This document shows, piece after piece, positions 8,465 through 17,570 of a DNA stretch of 64,000 bases. The notes under the pieces were generated by a model, which made no database searches, was not told the DNA's origin, and was given only the letters and a program-made list of their open reading frames with translations. Source of the stretch: Chryseobacterium sp. ON_d1 (GTDB taxonomy: Bacteria > Bacteroidota > Bacteroidia > Flavobacteriales > Weeksellaceae); the NCBI RefSeq assembly GCF_006829085.1, contig NZ_BJTC01000006.1, forward strand, positions 62,001-126,000, read 5' to 3'. The first letter of the stretch is position 1. The number at the start of each line of letters is the position of its first letter. The position numbers and the translations under genes were made by a program.

Positions 8465-9363
8465 TACTGATCATTTCTCAAAATAACGAAATAACGACTA
8501 CAGAAGTCATTAAATGGCTACTAAAATTGGATAAAAGCTTTATCCGGGTGCATGAAGATGAAATTTTTGATATTAAAATCCAAGAAAAACGGATTTATCT
8601 AGAAAGCCCGAGAAATTGTTTTTTTATTGATGAAATTACTAGTATCTGGTATAGAAGAGGTGGGTTGAAGTTTAACCGCCTGCATTATAAAAATGAAGCA
8701 ATTAATCTTAATATGAATGAATATCAACACTGGTTGGAAGATTATATAATAAAGGTTTTAGAGTCAAAAAAACATATTAATAAACAAAGCAATAGTGATA
8801 TCAATAAACTTCTCGTGCTTGAAGCGGCTCAAAAAGTTGGATTAGATGTTCCGTCTTATTTTCTGGCTGACACCACAGATGATGTTACTTTAAATAAAAC
8901 AATCATCAAAACCATTGGTGGAAATCCGCGAATGGAAAACATACTCAAAGATTCCAGTGGTATGATGTATACAACAATTGTTCAAGAAAATGAAGACGAA
9001 AATTTTTTTATCACTTTCTTTCAGGAAAAAATTGAAAAAGATTTTGAGATAAGAAGCTTTTATTTAAATGGTAAAGTCTGGTCTACAGCCATCTTTTCGC
9101 AAAATGATAACCAGACTAAAATTGACTTTAGGAGGTACAATGATGAAAAACCAAATAGAAAAGTTCCTTATAATCTTCCGAAAAATATTGAACAAAAAAT
9201 ACATCAGCTAATGAAGTCATTAGATCTTAATTCCGGTTCTCTTGATTTCATTAAAAATGATCGTAAATATTATTTTTTAGAAATCAATCCTGTAGGCCAG
9301 TTTTTGGGAATATCAGTAATATGTAATTATTTATTGGAAAAAGAAATAGCTGATTATTTATGA
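8461..9363 (+). CDS. gwsG: grasp-with-spasm system ATP-grasp peptide maturase
   Basis: The 300-residue protein of the RimK/MvdC-like ATP-grasp class begins MILIISQNNE from a TTG codon that overlaps the previous stop. Visible elements are IWYRRGG (about residues 62-68, typical of peptide-ligase members), the central ATP-grasp strands (KTIIKTIGG, FEIRSFYLNGKVWSTAIF) and the C-terminal metal/ATP loop SLDFIKNDRKYYFLEINP, whose Glu and Asn bind Mg-ATP in the family. Such enzymes activate Asp or Glu side chains of a precursor and join them to Ser, Thr or Lys. The substrate should be the peptide at 7293-7493. The stop overlaps the next start (ATGA). Confidence 0.85.
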   Translation: MILIISQNNEITTTEVIKWLLKLDKSFIRVHEDEIFDIKIQEKRIYLESPRNCFFIDEITSIWYRRGGLKFNRLHYKNEAINLNMNEYQHWLEDYIIKVLESKKHINKQSNSDINKLLVLEAAQKVGLDVPSYFLADTTDDVTLNKTIIKTIGGNPRMENILKDSSGMMYTTIVQENEDENFFITFFQEKIEKDFEIRSFYLNGKVWSTAIFSQNDNQTKIDFRRYNDEKPNRKVPYNLPKNIEQKIHQLMKSLDLNSGSLDFIKNDRKYYFLEINPVGQFLGISVICNYLLEKEIADYL

Positions 9364-9542
9364 AAAGAGATTTTACTAGCAAAGAAAAACATACACTTCC
9401 TCTCACATTTAAATATATTGACGTTGTAAAAAGTAAAAGTCGTGAGAAAAAGCATTTTAGCATTACCATTCCTTGTGAAAAATATTTTACGGATTCTTAT
9501 GCTAAACTTAATCCTTATAAATTTCTGACAAGATTACTATGA
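9360..9542 (+). CDS. 60-residue protein coupled between gwsG and gwsS
   Basis: This short gene starts in an ATGA overlap with the gwsG stop (9360-9363) and ends in another ATGA overlap with the gwsS start (9539-9542). That arrangement is strong evidence for real, coupled translation. The product is basic (MKRDFTSKEKHTLPLTFKYI), has a single Cys (about residue 39), no membrane helix and no GG leader. I do not recognise it. It could be an adaptor that holds the leader peptide for the two enzymes or a second modified peptide; neither is shown by the sequence. Confidence 0.7.
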   Translation: MKRDFTSKEKHTLPLTFKYIDVVKSKSREKKHFSITIPCEKYFTDSYAKLNPYKFLTRLL

Positions 9543-10609
9543 AATACTTTAATCTTTTTTCAACAATTGTGATCACAAAAGGAGCCACCAGAATTCTTAT
9601 TTCAGATCTACAGAGAAATGTATCGGAATTATATCCCTTGGAATTGTACGAACTGATAGAAGAAATTAAAAAACATTCTCTTGAAGACATACTGCAAGAT
9701 TATGATGAAGAATCCAGGTCAATTGTTCAGGAATATATTAATCTTCTGCTGGAAAAAGAATATGGATTTATTACTGAAAACGATTGGGACAGGAACTTTC
9801 CTCCTCTTTCTTATGAATATCATGAGCCCAGTGCTATAACAAATCTCTTTATCGAAATGGAAGATATAGAGCTGCTGAAAAAAATAAAACCTTCTGTAGA
9901 AAACCTTGGCATTAAACATCTGGTGATTTATAGTTTAAAACCTTTAACAATAAATGAATTCATAGAAATTGATGATACTTTTAAAACCTCAGTGCTGTCA
10001 GGAATAGAAGTCTTTTCACCATTTCATAAGGAAACCAATCTATCTTTTATACAGGCTCTTCACAAAAATACAGTCAGAATATACAGTCTCATTTTCTACA
10101 ATTGCTCGAACCCTCCTTTCAAAGCTAAAGATGAATACAGATTTTCGCTGAATTTTCTGAAAGATGACCTGAAACTATCTGCCTGTGGAAAAGTGGATCT
10201 GAAATATTTCAACACGAACCTTCCAAAAATACTGGAAGCAATGAATCACAATTCCTGCCTGTATAAAAAGATAGGTATTGACAGACATGGCAACATCAGA
10301 AACTGTCCTCTGATGAATGAAAGCTATGGGAATATCCAAAATCAAAGCCTTGAAGCAGCCTTATTTCAGCCTGGTTTCAAACAATACTGGAACCTTACCA
10401 AAGACAGCATAGAGACCTGTAAAGACTGTGAGTTCCGGTATGTCTGCACAGACTGCAGGGCATATACCGAGAATGCCGAAAAAAACAAGGAAGGTCTGGA
10501 TGTATCAAAACCCCTTAAATGTGGTTATAATCCCTATTCAGGTGTATGGGAAGACTGGTTAGAGAATCCTTTAAAACAACAGATTTTCCATTCGCTTGAG
10601 CTTAAATAG
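9539..10609 (+). CDS. gwsS: grasp-with-spasm system SPASM-domain peptide maturase
   Basis: The 356-residue protein has a C-terminal SPASM domain with seven cysteines in the expected order: C240, C256 (in IDRHGNIRNCP), C294, C297, C303, C306 (CKDCEFRYVCTDCR) and C328. In the family these hold two auxiliary 4Fe-4S clusters. The N-terminal part has barrel-like alternation (IEVFSPFHKET, KNTVRIYSLIFYN) but no CxxxCxxC, the motif that binds the radical-SAM cluster. The protein may thus be a non-catalytic or unusual SPASM partner of GwsG. It ends the operon, ahead of a strong terminator. Confidence 0.82.
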   Translation: MKYFNLFSTIVITKGATRILISDLQRNVSELYPLELYELIEEIKKHSLEDILQDYDEESRSIVQEYINLLLEKEYGFITENDWDRNFPPLSYEYHEPSAITNLFIEMEDIELLKKIKPSVENLGIKHLVIYSLKPLTINEFIEIDDTFKTSVLSGIEVFSPFHKETNLSFIQALHKNTVRIYSLIFYNCSNPPFKAKDEYRFSLNFLKDDLKLSACGKVDLKYFNTNLPKILEAMNHNSCLYKKIGIDRHGNIRNCPLMNESYGNIQNQSLEAALFQPGFKQYWNLTKDSIETCKDCEFRYVCTDCRAYTENAEKNKEGLDVSKPLKCGYNPYSGVWEDWLENPLKQQIFHSLELK

Positions 10610-10636
10610 TATTTTTCTCATCCCTCTTATTATTCG

Positions 10637-10671
10637 AAAACCGCTTTTAAATAGAATTTAAAAGCGGTTTT
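10637..10671. terminator. terminator after the RiPP operon
   Basis: A 16-base perfect inverted repeat (AAAACCGCTTTTAAAT / ATTTAAAAGCGGTTTT) has a 3-base loop and T/A-rich arms on both sides. It ends the gwsS transcript and may serve the converging minus-strand gene as well. Confidence 0.88.
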
Positions 10672-10702
10672 ATTATCTTATTGCCAATGCCTAAGCCTTG
10701 CC

Positions 10703-11080
10703 TTATTTAAAAAATTTCCATTTCGGAATAATAGCCAGCATTCCGAATCCTGTAAACAGGAAAAGATTGGTAACATCCGTATAAAGGAATGTAGAAAGAT
10801 AATAATTGTGCATAAAGAAATGCAGTACCAGTAAAGCCGGAAACATAACTATTCCCACTTTTCTGTAAAAGAACATCAGCACCAGCCCAATCATCATCAG
10901 TACGTCAATGGAAAAAATAATATAGAAGTACCACCTAGGAATCTCCAGGTATTCATGCTGCAGATACTCATCCACATCTATTCCAAGTCCCATTATAGTA
11001 AACAACATCAAGGCAGCAAATGCCAGTATGAATCCCCATCCTTTCTTTGGGTCTTCGTCAAAATAGCTGTACTCTTCCAT
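10703..11080 (-). CDS. four-helix integral membrane protein, unknown function
   Basis: The 125-residue protein has four hydrophobic segments: GFILAFAALMLFTIMGLG, WYFYIIFSIDVLMMIGLVLMFF, IVMFPALLVLHFFMHNYY and TNLFLFTGFGMLAII. A short acidic N-terminus (MEEYSYFDEDPKKG) precedes them. The layout resembles DUF2569-like or other small flavobacterial membrane proteins, but I cannot name a family securely. It lies downstream of the lrp-type gene on the same strand, separated from it by a terminator. Confidence 0.7.
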   Translation of the reverse strand: MEEYSYFDEDPKKGWGFILAFAALMLFTIMGLGIDVDEYLQHEYLEIPRWYFYIIFSIDVLMMIGLVLMFFYRKVGIVMFPALLVLHFFMHNYYLSTFLYTDVTNLFLFTGFGMLAIIPKWKFFK

Positions 11081-11092
11081 ACCTGCAAAAAT

Positions 11093-11124
11093 AAAGAACT
11101 TATGAGTAATTTCATAAGTTCTTT
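11093..11124 (-). terminator. terminator after the Lrp/AsnC-type gene
   Basis: A 13-base inverted repeat (AAAGAACTTATGA / TCATAAGTTCTTT) with a 6-base loop is followed on the minus strand by a T-rich tract. It lies 25 bases past the stop of the regulator gene. Confidence 0.8.
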
Positions 11125-11148
11125 TATAATTATTCGTTTAAAATTTGA

Positions 11149-11619
11149 TTAAACAGAGATCGCGTTGATCAGTCTGTTTTTGTCACTTAAGAATTCTTCC
11201 ATAGAAATCATACTTTCAGTTCTCATTACGTCCTGAATGTCATCGATCTGATAGATAATTCTTTTAGCGTCATCGGTATTTTTAGCTCTTACTTTACAGA
11301 AAATATTATATTTTCCTGAAATTACGCTAGCTTCGATTACGTTAGGAATAGTTGACAACTCTTTCAATACTTCCTGAGTACGGTTTGACTTTGTCAAAAG
11401 GATACCTATGAAAGCTGTAAAGTGATAATCCAGCTTACCATAATCGATATTAAGAGATGATCCCAAAATAATACCTGCATCTTCCATCTTTTTCACTCTT
11501 ACGTGAATTGTTCCAGCAGAAACATCCATCTGCTTTGCAATTTCAGTAAAAGGCATTCTTGTGTTTTCTACTAAGAAATCAAGAATCTTCTTGTCTATTT
11601 CGTCCAGTTGATAGTTCAT
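11149..11619 (-). CDS. Lrp/AsnC family transcriptional regulator
   Basis: The 156-residue protein is the usual length for the family. The N-terminal HTH covers about residues 5-50 (DEIDKKILDFLVENTR, then FTEIAKQMDVSAGTIHVRVK), the recognition helix being SAGTIHVRVKKM. The C-terminal RAM/effector domain follows (YHFTAFIGILL, VIEASVISGKYNIFCKVRA). Lrp-type proteins sense amino acids and bind DNA as octamers. The regulated genes are not obvious; a TAAATTTG on the minus strand at 11664-11671 could be its own -7 promoter element. It follows tamB with 134 bases between and has its own terminator. Confidence 0.92.
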   Translation of the reverse strand: MNYQLDEIDKKILDFLVENTRMPFTEIAKQMDVSAGTIHVRVKKMEDAGIILGSSLNIDYGKLDYHFTAFIGILLTKSNRTQEVLKELSTIPNVIEASVISGKYNIFCKVRAKNTDDAKRIIYQIDDIQDVMRTESMISMEEFLSDKNRLINAISV

Positions 11620-11753
11620 ATTAGTTAAATTACAATTTTTTTAAAAAATCTATGTATTTTTTGCAAATTTACGAAAAATAATTTAACTAAAAAATATATA
11701 TCAAATATTAACAATAATTAACACAGATGATAAAAATCATTAAAATATTCTAA

Positions 11754-14700
11754 TTATTTACCTTGCGATTTTATAGAATCTGTTTTTATTTCACCTTTTG
11801 CATCTGAACTTTTTTTGTCTTTTTTCTTCTTTTTAAACAAAGAATTGAAGCTTTTACTCCACACAACCCCTCCTCCATACGCTTGATTAGTAGAACCGTT
11901 TGTACTCACCATTCCGATGTTGGTAGGCTTGGAATAAGCACGGATGACCAATGAACCGTCATTCTTTTTAGACAGGTCATACTCGACTGAACCTTCCGTA
12001 GAAAGGTAATTGTTTTGTGCACCATCTGTTTTTGATAAAGGAATACCCAAACCTGTCTTAATATTAACCCTTGGAGAAACAGCAACACTCACCCCTGCAT
12101 TAGCCCTGTCTCCGAAGTTTGAATTCTGATCACCTTTTACATAGTTAAGGTCGATCTGGAATTCATTACTCATGGTATTAAGAACAGATCCCAACTGTTT
12201 CAGAAGCATATTATACCCTGAAGACTCCGCTACATTCCCTACATTCACATCCACCCCACCGGTATTGGAGACATTAAAAGTACTCAACAGCAGGACAGAT
12301 CCAAACTGAAGGACCTTCTCTCCCTCCTGGCTCATCTTTGCGGCGAGCGTTTCCCTTACCTGGCTGGACACATCCATGGCAGTTACGTTAAGATCAATCT
12401 GAGGATCCACCAGCGACTGGGTTATATGGGCCTGAAGCAGGATACTGATAGGCTGCAGTTTTCCCATACTAAGATACTCTCCGGCATTGGAAACCATTCT
12501 TATGTAGTTGGCGTTAATATCTAATGCGGGTTTCATTGCATCACCATCCCATCTGATACTGCTGTTTCTTTCAATCTGGAATGTTTTGTTAAGAATAGCC
12601 TTAGAAACGAATGTTCCGTTATCTACTTTATAAGTACCACTCATGGCAATATTCCCCTGCCTGTTCATATGGAACCTCAACGGATCAGCAGAGCCTTTTA
12701 CCGTAATATTTCCTACATCATCTCCTACCAGTACGTTGACAGTAGTTCCTTTGTCTACAGCCAGGTTGAAATCAATATTCATATTGGCTCCTGTTTTTTT
12801 CTTTTCCTCGAGTGTGATCAGACCGTCTTTTCCTTCTTTAAGGAACCTCAGCATTTTAAATTCTTCAACATTGGACGTAGAGCCGGAATTGAAGGTAAAA
12901 GTACTTCCGTTAAGCGCCTTCATGTTAGGAGTTGTTATACTTAGCCCCGAAACCGGTCCATCCACATACAGGTCTCCCTGCCCGTAAACTCTTCCCCAAA
13001 ACAGGTCAGAATCTTTCTGTGTGGTATTAAGCATCAAAAGATTGTCAGCTCTCATTACCAGAGATACCCCCATTGATGAAAGTGTTTCAAACTGGATTGC
13101 CCCGGAAATATTCCCCTTAGAATTGGTTCTTCCGTCATGAACCTCAATATTGTTGAGGATAGCAAGTCCTTTCGACAGCTGGATTACAGTATCATCAAAT
13201 GAATAATCTACTCCTGTAAACAAAAGTTTTAATCCAAAATCTTTCAGAGCAATATCACCGCTATAGTCAAGGTTGTTAAGCTTTCCATTGATTTTCAGAT
13301 CTCCCGTAGCTTTTCCACGAAGATTTCCGAAAATAGTCTGCACAAACTGCTGTGTAAATGACAGATCAAAATCACGCATTTCTGCGGTAAGGTCGATAAT
13401 AGGAGAAGACGTATTATTGTTAACAGTTCCTGTCAGATTAAGACTGTTATTTCCCAACACTCCTGCAGAATGCACTTTTACATCAATATCATAGACATTC
13501 AGTGAAAAACCATTGGTAGCAGCAATAGAAATATCTCCCATATCGTTACCATTCATCTTAATATCATCAATATTGAGATCTACCAAAGGCTGAAGGGTGC
13601 TTTTATCCATTTTGATCTTAACACTTCCGTTGGCAAGACCCTTTATATCCATGGTATTCCCTCCTGACTGCATTTCCAGCAGTTTTTCTACAGCAAAATC
13701 ATTGATATCTGCATCTACGTAAAAATCTTTTGCTGATTTAAACTGCGCTTCTTTAATAAACAGAGCACTCTTATCAGAATAAACGCGCAGATTCCTGATA
13801 TCAAAATCCCCTGTCTTCTTTCTGTACGTAATGGAATGATTCAGTTCAGGACTTGTATCTATAGCCCAGGTAACTTCATTGAATTTTACTTCAGTAGGTT
13901 CAAACCTGAATACATAATCACCCACGGCATCTGTAGACTGGTCAACATTGATGGCATATTCCTTAAGTTTTTCATTAATCTCATCATCAGGACTTCCATG
14001 CTTAAATACGGTGGCCAGATGCAACGTATTCCCATTCTCATTATTTCCTTTAAGCTCGAAATCTTTAATGACATTTTTATTATAGATCACTCTATTGATC
14101 TTGGCATACAACTGCTGATTAAGATCTGCGGTATTAATTCTGATCTTAACACTATCCACCATAGCACTGTCCCTGTTGACATTCTTCCTGTCGTTCACTT
14201 TATAATCAGGATTAGAAGCAGCAAGTGCTTTATCAGCATCTGTAATTTCTTCTTCCTTTGTCATGATATATTTTAAAGAAGCTGCATCAAGATTCAGGAT
14301 CAGATTATTTGAATTTCCGTCATATTCCCCTTCCACCACCGCTCCCTGTGGTAACCTCAGGTCAGGCAAGAAGTAGTTGATTAATCCCTGCTGAACATCA
14401 AACTTAAGGGCAAAATTCTGTCCACGGTATAATTTTCTCGGAGGGGGTCCTACCAAAATTTTTCCGACTCCGTTTTCTACCATTCCGGCAAGATCTGCCA
14501 GGCTGTATTTCCCGGATATTTTACCGGTAGCAGCACCTGGCGCATCTACATCTATTACACGGGACCCTCCTTCTACAAATGTTTTTAACTTGGCGTTCGG
14601 AATATTATATTTTTGAGTGGCAGAAGCAAAGTGAAGATTATTGGCATTAACATCTAAAGTGAGGTCGTTAATGGAAGACATTGCCATTTTCCCTTCAACC

Positions 14701-16544
14701 TGTCCGCTTACCACCTGACTCCCCGGTTTATTGGTAAAGTAGTTCATATTCAGATAAGTGACATCAGCATTGACATCCATTGCAATCCTTGATGTACTGA
14801 AGTCTATTAATCCTTTGATGGTAGCTTTTGCCTGCTCATCATTTACAGTAATGAGTCCATTGTATTTTTTATGATCCAACAATCCGTCCAGATAAAGATT
14901 ATTGATCGTTTTATCCATAATTTCAACACTTGCAATCTGAGATTTTGTGGTCAGACGCATGGTATTAACATCAAAGCTTTGCCCGTTAAGATCAAATTTA
15001 CCCGAAATTAAACCCACTGTTTTATTCTTGGTAATCACAGAGGTATTAAGGTCTTTCACGTCAAGATAACCTGAATATTTTGGCATAGCCGTGCTGTAAC
15101 CTGTCAAAGTAAGTCTGGAGATTTTCGCCTGTCCGATTCCTGTCATCAGGTTTCCGCTATCCACATAGATCTGGTCCGGATTTACTTTTGCTGTTCCGTT
15201 ATACTTTAACTTCCCGAAATCATCAGCAAAATTCTTCATCTTTTTGGAAATAAATGAAGGCATCATTGCTTTTAAATCTTTGTAGGTAAAATCTGTGGAA
15301 AGATCCTTCGTTTCGATTGCAAAATGTCCTTTCAGTAAATGGTCCACCTTCATTGTTTTCGTGGCAATATTAACATCGGGATTTCTGATCAGGAAGTTTT
15401 CCAGATGGAACTTATTTAAAGGCCCGGTCATTGTTCCTGAAAGATTGAACGGCTTAATATTATCCCAGTTCGTCACAAAATAGCTGATATCGTAACCGCT
15501 TAACTGGCTTCCCTGCTTGATATTCATATCCCAGCGTACTTTATCTGCAAAATCTGCCCACGATCCGTCATGAAGATTAAATTTAATATCACCCTGAAGT
15601 AAAGTATGATCTGTATTCAGCGTAAGATCTTTTAATGACAAAAACTGCTTCGTTAAGGAAAGTTCTGTTGAAAAAGTATCTACAATATGGTCTTTCCCCC
15701 ATCTTGAAGTGACAAATGACATATTATTGATTAACGCCGAAACATTCGGACCGTTGACTTTTACATTAGGCGCTTTTAAGTTGAATTTTGTTGCTGTAAG
15801 CCATTTGCCATGTTCTCCTGAAGAATTTTGATTAACAATAGAAACTTTGGAATCAATAATCTGTATCCTGGAATTCAGCTGAAAAGGAGGTTTTTTCGGA
15901 TCTCTTTTCTTTCCGTTATCAAAAAGTTCTACAAATCTTACAAAATTAGAAATGCTGTCACCCTTATAAGTAATTACTTTTACATCGGCATTAACAAGAG
16001 CGAGAGAGTTAAAACTTAAGGAATTGCTGTTTCCGGAAATGGCATTCACAGCAAGAGATATCCAGTCTGAATCAGCACGAAACTCACGGGCTGTAATAAA
16101 ATTAAAGCCTTTATAATCTTTTACTTTTAAACCTTTTATGGTAACATCTCCGAAGTAATTCACATCTACACTTTCCGTAGAAAAGTCAGATTTGAAATCG
16201 TTATTAACAAGTTTCAGCGCCTGATCAGCCGCCCATTGCTTTGTCACCGGAAGATTAATGGCAATAAGAACTCCTCCAACAAAAACAATCCCCAGCCAAA
16301 AGAGAATCAAAAGAAGCTTTGCCCACCAGGTATAGCTGGTAACGTCTTTCATGGCCTGCTTCCCAAACTCTTCAGCCGTTTCCACAGGATGATGTATGGC
16401 ATCTGAAGCAAGCTCAGATGCTTCTTTCACTGTCTCCCGAACTTTCTCCTCTACATTTTCGACAGTCTTTTGTACCTGATCACCTAAGTTTTCAGCTACT
16501 GATTTTTTATTCTCATTCTCGTTATTATTCTCTAACTTTGCCAT
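11754..16544 (-). CDS. tamB: TamB-like translocation/assembly protein (AsmA/DUF490 family)
   Basis: The 1596-residue protein starts MAKLENNNENENKK; an upstream frame to 16661 runs into tsaD and is rejected. A charged, amphipathic N-terminus (VENVEEKVRETVKEASELAS) is followed by one membrane helix (LLLILFWLGIVFVGGVLIAI) and about 1400 residues of beta-strand repeats of the AsmA-like kind. The C-terminal DUF490/TamB block includes GNIAMSGTYKVDNGTFVSKA, SILLQAHITQSLVDPQIDLN and QFQIDLNYVKG-like strands. Relatives span the periplasm and aid outer-membrane protein insertion or phospholipid transfer. The end (KKKKKDKKSSDAKG) is lysine-rich. It starts 4 bases from the divergent tsaD start. Confidence 0.9.
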   Translation of the reverse strand: MAKLENNNENENKKSVAENLGDQVQKTVENVEEKVRETVKEASELASDAIHHPVETAEEFGKQAMKDVTSYTWWAKLLLILFWLGIVFVGGVLIAINLPVTKQWAADQALKLVNNDFKSDFSTESVDVNYFGDVTIKGLKVKDYKGFNFITAREFRADSDWISLAVNAISGNSNSLSFNSLALVNADVKVITYKGDSISNFVRFVELFDNGKKRDPKKPPFQLNSRIQIIDSKVSIVNQNSSGEHGKWLTATKFNLKAPNVKVNGPNVSALINNMSFVTSRWGKDHIVDTFSTELSLTKQFLSLKDLTLNTDHTLLQGDIKFNLHDGSWADFADKVRWDMNIKQGSQLSGYDISYFVTNWDNIKPFNLSGTMTGPLNKFHLENFLIRNPDVNIATKTMKVDHLLKGHFAIETKDLSTDFTYKDLKAMMPSFISKKMKNFADDFGKLKYNGTAKVNPDQIYVDSGNLMTGIGQAKISRLTLTGYSTAMPKYSGYLDVKDLNTSVITKNKTVGLISGKFDLNGQSFDVNTMRLTTKSQIASVEIMDKTINNLYLDGLLDHKKYNGLITVNDEQAKATIKGLIDFSTSRIAMDVNADVTYLNMNYFTNKPGSQVVSGQVEGKMAMSSINDLTLDVNANNLHFASATQKYNIPNAKLKTFVEGGSRVIDVDAPGAATGKISGKYSLADLAGMVENGVGKILVGPPPRKLYRGQNFALKFDVQQGLINYFLPDLRLPQGAVVEGEYDGNSNNLILNLDAASLKYIMTKEEEITDADKALAASNPDYKVNDRKNVNRDSAMVDSVKIRINTADLNQQLYAKINRVIYNKNVIKDFELKGNNENGNTLHLATVFKHGSPDDEINEKLKEYAINVDQSTDAVGDYVFRFEPTEVKFNEVTWAIDTSPELNHSITYRKKTGDFDIRNLRVYSDKSALFIKEAQFKSAKDFYVDADINDFAVEKLLEMQSGGNTMDIKGLANGSVKIKMDKSTLQPLVDLNIDDIKMNGNDMGDISIAATNGFSLNVYDIDVKVHSAGVLGNNSLNLTGTVNNNTSSPIIDLTAEMRDFDLSFTQQFVQTIFGNLRGKATGDLKINGKLNNLDYSGDIALKDFGLKLLFTGVDYSFDDTVIQLSKGLAILNNIEVHDGRTNSKGNISGAIQFETLSSMGVSLVMRADNLLMLNTTQKDSDLFWGRVYGQGDLYVDGPVSGLSITTPNMKALNGSTFTFNSGSTSNVEEFKMLRFLKEGKDGLITLEEKKKTGANMNIDFNLAVDKGTTVNVLVGDDVGNITVKGSADPLRFHMNRQGNIAMSGTYKVDNGTFVSKAILNKTFQIERNSSIRWDGDAMKPALDINANYIRMVSNAGEYLSMGKLQPISILLQAHITQSLVDPQIDLNVTAMDVSSQVRETLAAKMSQEGEKVLQFGSVLLLSTFNVSNTGGVDVNVGNVAESSGYNMLLKQLGSVLNTMSNEFQIDLNYVKGDQNSNFGDRANAGVSVAVSPRVNIKTGLGIPLSKTDGAQNNYLSTEGSVEYDLSKKNDGSLVIRAYSKPTNIGMVSTNGSTNQAYGGGVVWSKSFNSLFKKKKKDKKSSDAKGEIKTDSIKSQGK

Positions 16545-16548
16545 TATT

Positions 16549-17565
16549 ATGAGCGACTCTATAATTTTAGGTATTGAATCGTCCTGCGACGACACCTCAG
16601 CAGCTATCATCAAGGGAAATTCTATTCTTTCAAACATTGCCGCGAACCAGGCCATCCACAAAGAATATGGTGGTGTTGTTCCGGAACTGGCTTCACGTGC
16701 CCATCAGCAAAATATTATCCCCGTTGTTGAAAAATCTTTTTCTAAAGCAAATATACAACAAAATGCAATCTCAGCTATAGGATTTACACGCGGACCCGGA
16801 CTTTTAGGATCTCTTCTTGTAGGAACATCATTTGCTAAGTCTCTGGCTATGAGCCTCAATGTTCCGTTAATTGAAGTAAATCACCTTCAAGCCCACATTC
16901 TGGCCCATTTCATCGAGGATGCAAATCCTGTGCCGCCTGCCTTTCCTTTCCTATGTCTTACAGTAAGTGGCGGACATACCATGATTGTGCTGGTAAAAGA
17001 CTATTTCGATATGGACATTATTGGAAAAACCATCGATGATGCCGCAGGAGAAGCTTTTGATAAAATAGGAAAAATCTTTGACCTTGATTATCCGGCCGGA
17101 CCTATCATTGACAGACTGGCCAAAGAAGGAAATCCTGATGCTTTTAAATTCAATAAACCCAAGCTGGAAAATTATGATTATTCTTTCAGTGGAATTAAAA
17201 CTTCTGTATTGTATTTCATCCAGAAAGAGGTCAGAAAGAATCCTGATTTCATTAAGGAAAATCTTAATGACCTCTGCGCTTCCGTTCAGAAATCCATTAT
17301 TGAGATTCTGATGAATAAGCTTGAAAAAGCAGCCAAAGATCTCAACGTAAATGAAGTTGCTATCGCAGGAGGTGTTTCTGCCAATTCTGCCTTGAGAAAA
17401 GCCATGGAAGACAATAAAGAAAAACTGGGCTGGAATATCTATATTCCGAAATTTGAATATACTACAGATAATGCTGCTATGATCGCTATGGTAGCAAAGC
17501 TGAAATTTGAAAGAGGAGAATTTACAGATCTCAGAACAACGGCAACGGCAAAATATGATTTATAA
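16549..17565 (+). CDS. tsaD: tRNA N6-adenosine threonylcarbamoyltransferase
   Basis: The 338-residue protein begins MSDSIILGIESSCDDTSAAI, the standard TsaD/Kae1 opening. The metal-binding HxxxH is in VNHLQAHILAH (about residues 109-119); GHTMIVL, DDAAGEAFDKIGK, GGVSANSALR and TTDNAAMIA follow in the normal order. With TsaB, TsaC and TsaE it makes t6A at position 37 of ANN-decoding tRNAs, an essential cytoplasmic step. It is divergent from tamB with only 4 bases between the start codons, so its promoter must lie inside the tamB 5' coding region. Confidence 0.97.
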   Translation: MSDSIILGIESSCDDTSAAIIKGNSILSNIAANQAIHKEYGGVVPELASRAHQQNIIPVVEKSFSKANIQQNAISAIGFTRGPGLLGSLLVGTSFAKSLAMSLNVPLIEVNHLQAHILAHFIEDANPVPPAFPFLCLTVSGGHTMIVLVKDYFDMDIIGKTIDDAAGEAFDKIGKIFDLDYPAGPIIDRLAKEGNPDAFKFNKPKLENYDYSFSGIKTSVLYFIQKEVRKNPDFIKENLNDLCASVQKSIIEILMNKLEKAAKDLNVNEVAIAGGVSANSALRKAMEDNKEKLGWNIYIPKFEYTTDNAAMIAMVAKLKFERGEFTDLRTTATAKYDL

Positions 17566-17570
17566 GGATG

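Noticed and set aside
12643..15483. Several plus-strand frames opposite the tamB gene
   Set aside because: They are antisense shadows of a long conserved gene and show no start context or domain.
16545..16661. Extended N-terminus for the TamB-like protein
   Set aside because: The extra 39 codons read antisense through the conserved tsaD start and give no signal; the Met at 16544 precedes a natural start.
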